Below, in pieces: positions 62,401 to 64,000 of a DNA stretch of 64,000 nucleotides. The notes beneath the pieces are model-generated. The model did no database searches. It saw only the letters and a program-made list of their open reading frames with translations, and was not told the DNA's origin. This stretch comes from Auxenochlorella pyrenoidosa (lineage: Eukaryota > Chlorophyta > Trebouxiophyceae > Chlorellales > Chlorellaceae). Location of the stretch: NCBI GenBank assembly GCA_001430745.1, contig KQ482003.1, positions 750,973-814,972 on the forward strand. Reading direction: 5' to 3'. How positions within the stretch are numbered: the first letter of the stretch is position 1; each line of letters starts with the position of its first letter. A program made the position numbers and the translations under genes.

Positions 62401-63245
62401 CTTGGCTGCAAGGCAGGGTGTTCAAGGGACACGGGCCAGGACAAGTTGGCACCACGTCTTTGCCTTGACGGCCCAGGCAGTGCTCTTGCAATCGGACCTG
62501 GCAGTGGGCGAGCACAGCATGGCCCTGGCCACGACGCCGCCCCTGGTTCCACAGCCCCTGGAGAGCCCACCCCAGCCAGGACCCCGTGGCTCACCCGCCT
62601 CCAGCTCCGCCGGCAGCCCCCGATGCTTGTCCGCCGCCGCCCGCAGCGCCGCCACCTCGCGCTGCAGCGTGGCCACCACCTCGTGCAGCTCCGCCGCCGT
62701 CTGCTTGCCCGCCCCCTGGGCGCGCTCGCGCTGCAGGGCGGTCTCCACCTCGGCGCGCTGCGCCCTGGCCGCCGCCAGCTGGCGCTCCAGCTCGCGGATG
62801 CGCTCGTTGGCGGCGGGCAGCTGCTGCCGCAGGTGCTCCGCCTGCCCGAGCTGCGGCAGCCAAGGGAAGGGTGGAGGGGTGGAGGTGGGGCAGGGGTGGG
62901 TGGGCGGGGGGGTGTTCCACCGCGTGCCGGGGGTGCAGCTCGGAAGCATGCGTGGGGCGGGGGCCATACCGTGCAGGCCCTTGCAGCTGAGCAAACATGG
63001 GATTGCAAGTTGGACTGCGAACACGTGGCCACGCCATGGGCTGCGCTGCGGCTGCCCACCTGGAAGCGCGCCTCGTTGAGCTGGACGTACAGGGCGTCGC
63101 GCCCCCGCTGCAGCTCGCGCGCGCGCTCCTCCATCTTCTGCAGCTCCACGTTGAGGTGGCGGAAGCGCTCCTGGTCGTACTGCTGCATGCGCGCCATGCG
63201 GTCGCGCTCCGAGGTGAGCGTGTCCCTGAGGTCACGGATCTCCCT
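59481..63245 (-). CDS. BRE1: E3 ubiquitin ligase BRE1/HUB (5' end outside or unresolved)
   Basis: About 13 minus-strand exons. The most 5' recognisable exon begins after GGCAG at 63245: EIRDLRDTLTSERDRMARMQ. Long coiled coils follow (QKMEERARELQRGRDALYVQ, ERIRELERQLAAARAQRAEV, EIEEAARLRAEASGLERQLA-type segments, YMTEIESVGQAYEDAQ, LHELDKVQGEARSAAARA, QQQLARLAAERDAEAERAQK). The C-terminal RING is complete: CNVCHQRQKDVVITKCWHMF, CQHCIKRNL, ESRHRKCPGCG and ISFGQGDVHNFYFT, stop at 59481. BRE1/HUB with RAD6/UBC2 monoubiquitinates histone H2B in chromatin during transcription. No start codon is convincing: the in-frame ATG at 63197 follows coding-like sequence, so further 5' exons probably lie beyond the tRNA or beyond the window. 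Confidence 0.88.
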
Positions 63246-63604
63246 GCCAGCCGAGGAGTGGATGGCATCAAGATGGTTGGGGTAGCACAGAGATCAGTTC
63301 CGGTTGGGCAGGTGGGTGGACACAGGGCCGCCCGGACGGCAGTCTGTAGCTGGCTGCTGCCTGGGTCTGAACCCTGACGCCCCAGGTGTGAGCCTGGGGC
63401 GGCAGCAACAGGTGGTGAATGATTCCAGCAGGGCTGGCAGCTTTTCTCACGCAGATGCGTGCGTAATGTGGCAAAGTCATGCCCGTGGGCAGCCCTGCTG
63501 GGCCATAAGCTGCACGTGTGTACATAGTGATGGATGCTCAAGTCCCAGGCCGTTTTACAACTCCCCCCCTTTGACCATGTGGGATCAGATCCCAGTGGAA
63601 AAGA
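63246..63604. other. Spacer or BRE1 intron, no gene recognised
   Basis: About 360 bp between the first visible BRE1 exon and the tRNA gene. It does not read as coiled-coil coding sequence in any minus frame. If BRE1 begins further upstream this is intronic. Confidence 0.45.
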
Positions 63605-63699
63605 CGACCGCACCAGGGGTCGAACCTGGGACCTTCTGGGATTTTCTTTTGACTGTTTCAAACCGAAACCAGATGCGCTGTCCACTGCGCCACGCGGCC
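63605..63699 (-). tRNA. trnR-TCG: tRNA-Arg (anticodon TCG) with 22-nt intron
   Basis: On the minus strand the gene starts GGCCGCG and ends TGCGGTC plus discriminator G; the seven acceptor pairs form with two G-U. The D region is GGCGCAGTGGACAGCGC, the T arm CCAGG-TTCGACC-CCTGG. The anticodon stem is TCTGG/CCAGA. After the loop bases TT-TCG-G a 22-nt insert (63641-63662) precedes C38, the normal place for a nuclear tRNA intron (37/38). A T4 run follows the 3' end, a pol III stop. Intron edges could shift by one base. Confidence 0.9.
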
Positions 63700-63769
63700 T
63701 GAACGGAAACGCCACTCGATAATTTCCGGTCAGCCAGACCTGTCAGGGGCCTTCGTCGGAAATTTGATG

Positions 63770-63980
63770 TGGTGTGTGCATGCTTTCATTCTTGATTGTC
63801 TGCACACCCCCGCCACGTGTAGTGGCGCAGCCTGTGTAACCCCCAAAGCAAAGCAAAGCGGAAATTTGATGTTTTTGCGCACCTGACCCTTCTGCAGCTG
63901 TGGTGTGTGCATGCTTTCATTCTTGATTGTCTGCACACCCCCGCCACGTGTAGTGGCGCAGCCTGTGTAACCCCCAAAGC
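63770..63980. repeat. 131-bp tandem repeat, two copies to window edge
   Basis: An 80-bp block at 63770-63849 recurs without change at 63901-63980, period 131. Each block has inverted arms (GTGTGCA ... TGCACAC) with a loop of about 20 nt, then CCACGTGTAGTGG and TGTGTAACCCCC. Sequence after each copy converges again on TTTTTGCGCA, so the array may continue past 64000. Confidence 0.9.
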
Positions 63981-64000
63981 GAAAGCGAAGTTTTTGCGCA

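Noticed and set aside
62591..63715. Minus-strand frame of 374 codons covering BRE1 intron and tRNA
   Set aside because: It translates the tRNA-Arg gene and introns; only the BRE1 exon pieces in other frames are real.

Overview
The window is nuclear DNA of a green alga, most likely a chlorellalean trebouxiophyte (Chlorella/Micractinium-like). The evidence is high GC, genes cut into many short exons by introns of about 100-300 bp with GTGAG/GTGCG/GTGGG-type donors and C-rich acceptor tracts, TGTAA poly(A) signals (the green-algal form), predicted plastid transit peptides, and plant-like protein families. The species assignment is an inference. All gene models were assembled by eye from splice signals and family similarity, so exon edges are firm in conserved parts and soft in low-complexity parts.

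Layout, left to right. 1-8372: RBX1-type RING-box protein (-), threonyl-tRNA synthetase (-), then a divergent plastid-type membrane protein of unknown function (+). 9206-13864: a secreted GH3 beta-xylosidase-like hydrolase (+). 14797-32644: the giant spliceosomal PRP8 gene (+, about 57 exons). 33433-36249: an organelle-type DnaJ without zinc finger (+). 36515-38260: succinate dehydrogenase cytochrome b subunit SDHC (+). 38859-41825: a membrane-anchored zinc-ribbon/SAM methyltransferase (-), partly lost in an assembly gap. 42484-44498: splicing factor SF3A2 (+). 44784-47463: a CDCA7-type R1 zinc-finger protein (-). 47896-53022: three genes of unknown function, one with a (CAG)17 polyglutamine tract. 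54039-59488: a nucleotidyltransferase/PAP-OAS1-like protein with a very long low-complexity tail (+). 59481 to beyond 63245: the E3 ligase BRE1/HUB (-). 63605-63699: an intron-containing tRNA-Arg(TCG) (-), followed by a 131-bp tandem repeat to the window edge.

There is no operon logic. The genes are housekeeping and chromatin/RNA genes arranged as divergent pairs with short shared upstream regions or as convergent pairs. Themes that recur are splicing (PRP8, SF3A2), ubiquitin ligation (RBX1, BRE1), chromatin (CDCA7-like, BRE1) and mitochondrion (SDHC, DnaJ). No mobile element, CRISPR array or virus-like segment was seen.

The most notable points are a RING-box protein that has lost all four ligands of its third zinc site, about ten GC-AG introns supported by conserved protein junctions, a TGTAA inverted repeat that could serve both convergent genes at 59.4 kb, and a perfect 28-bp palindrome inside a GH3 intron.
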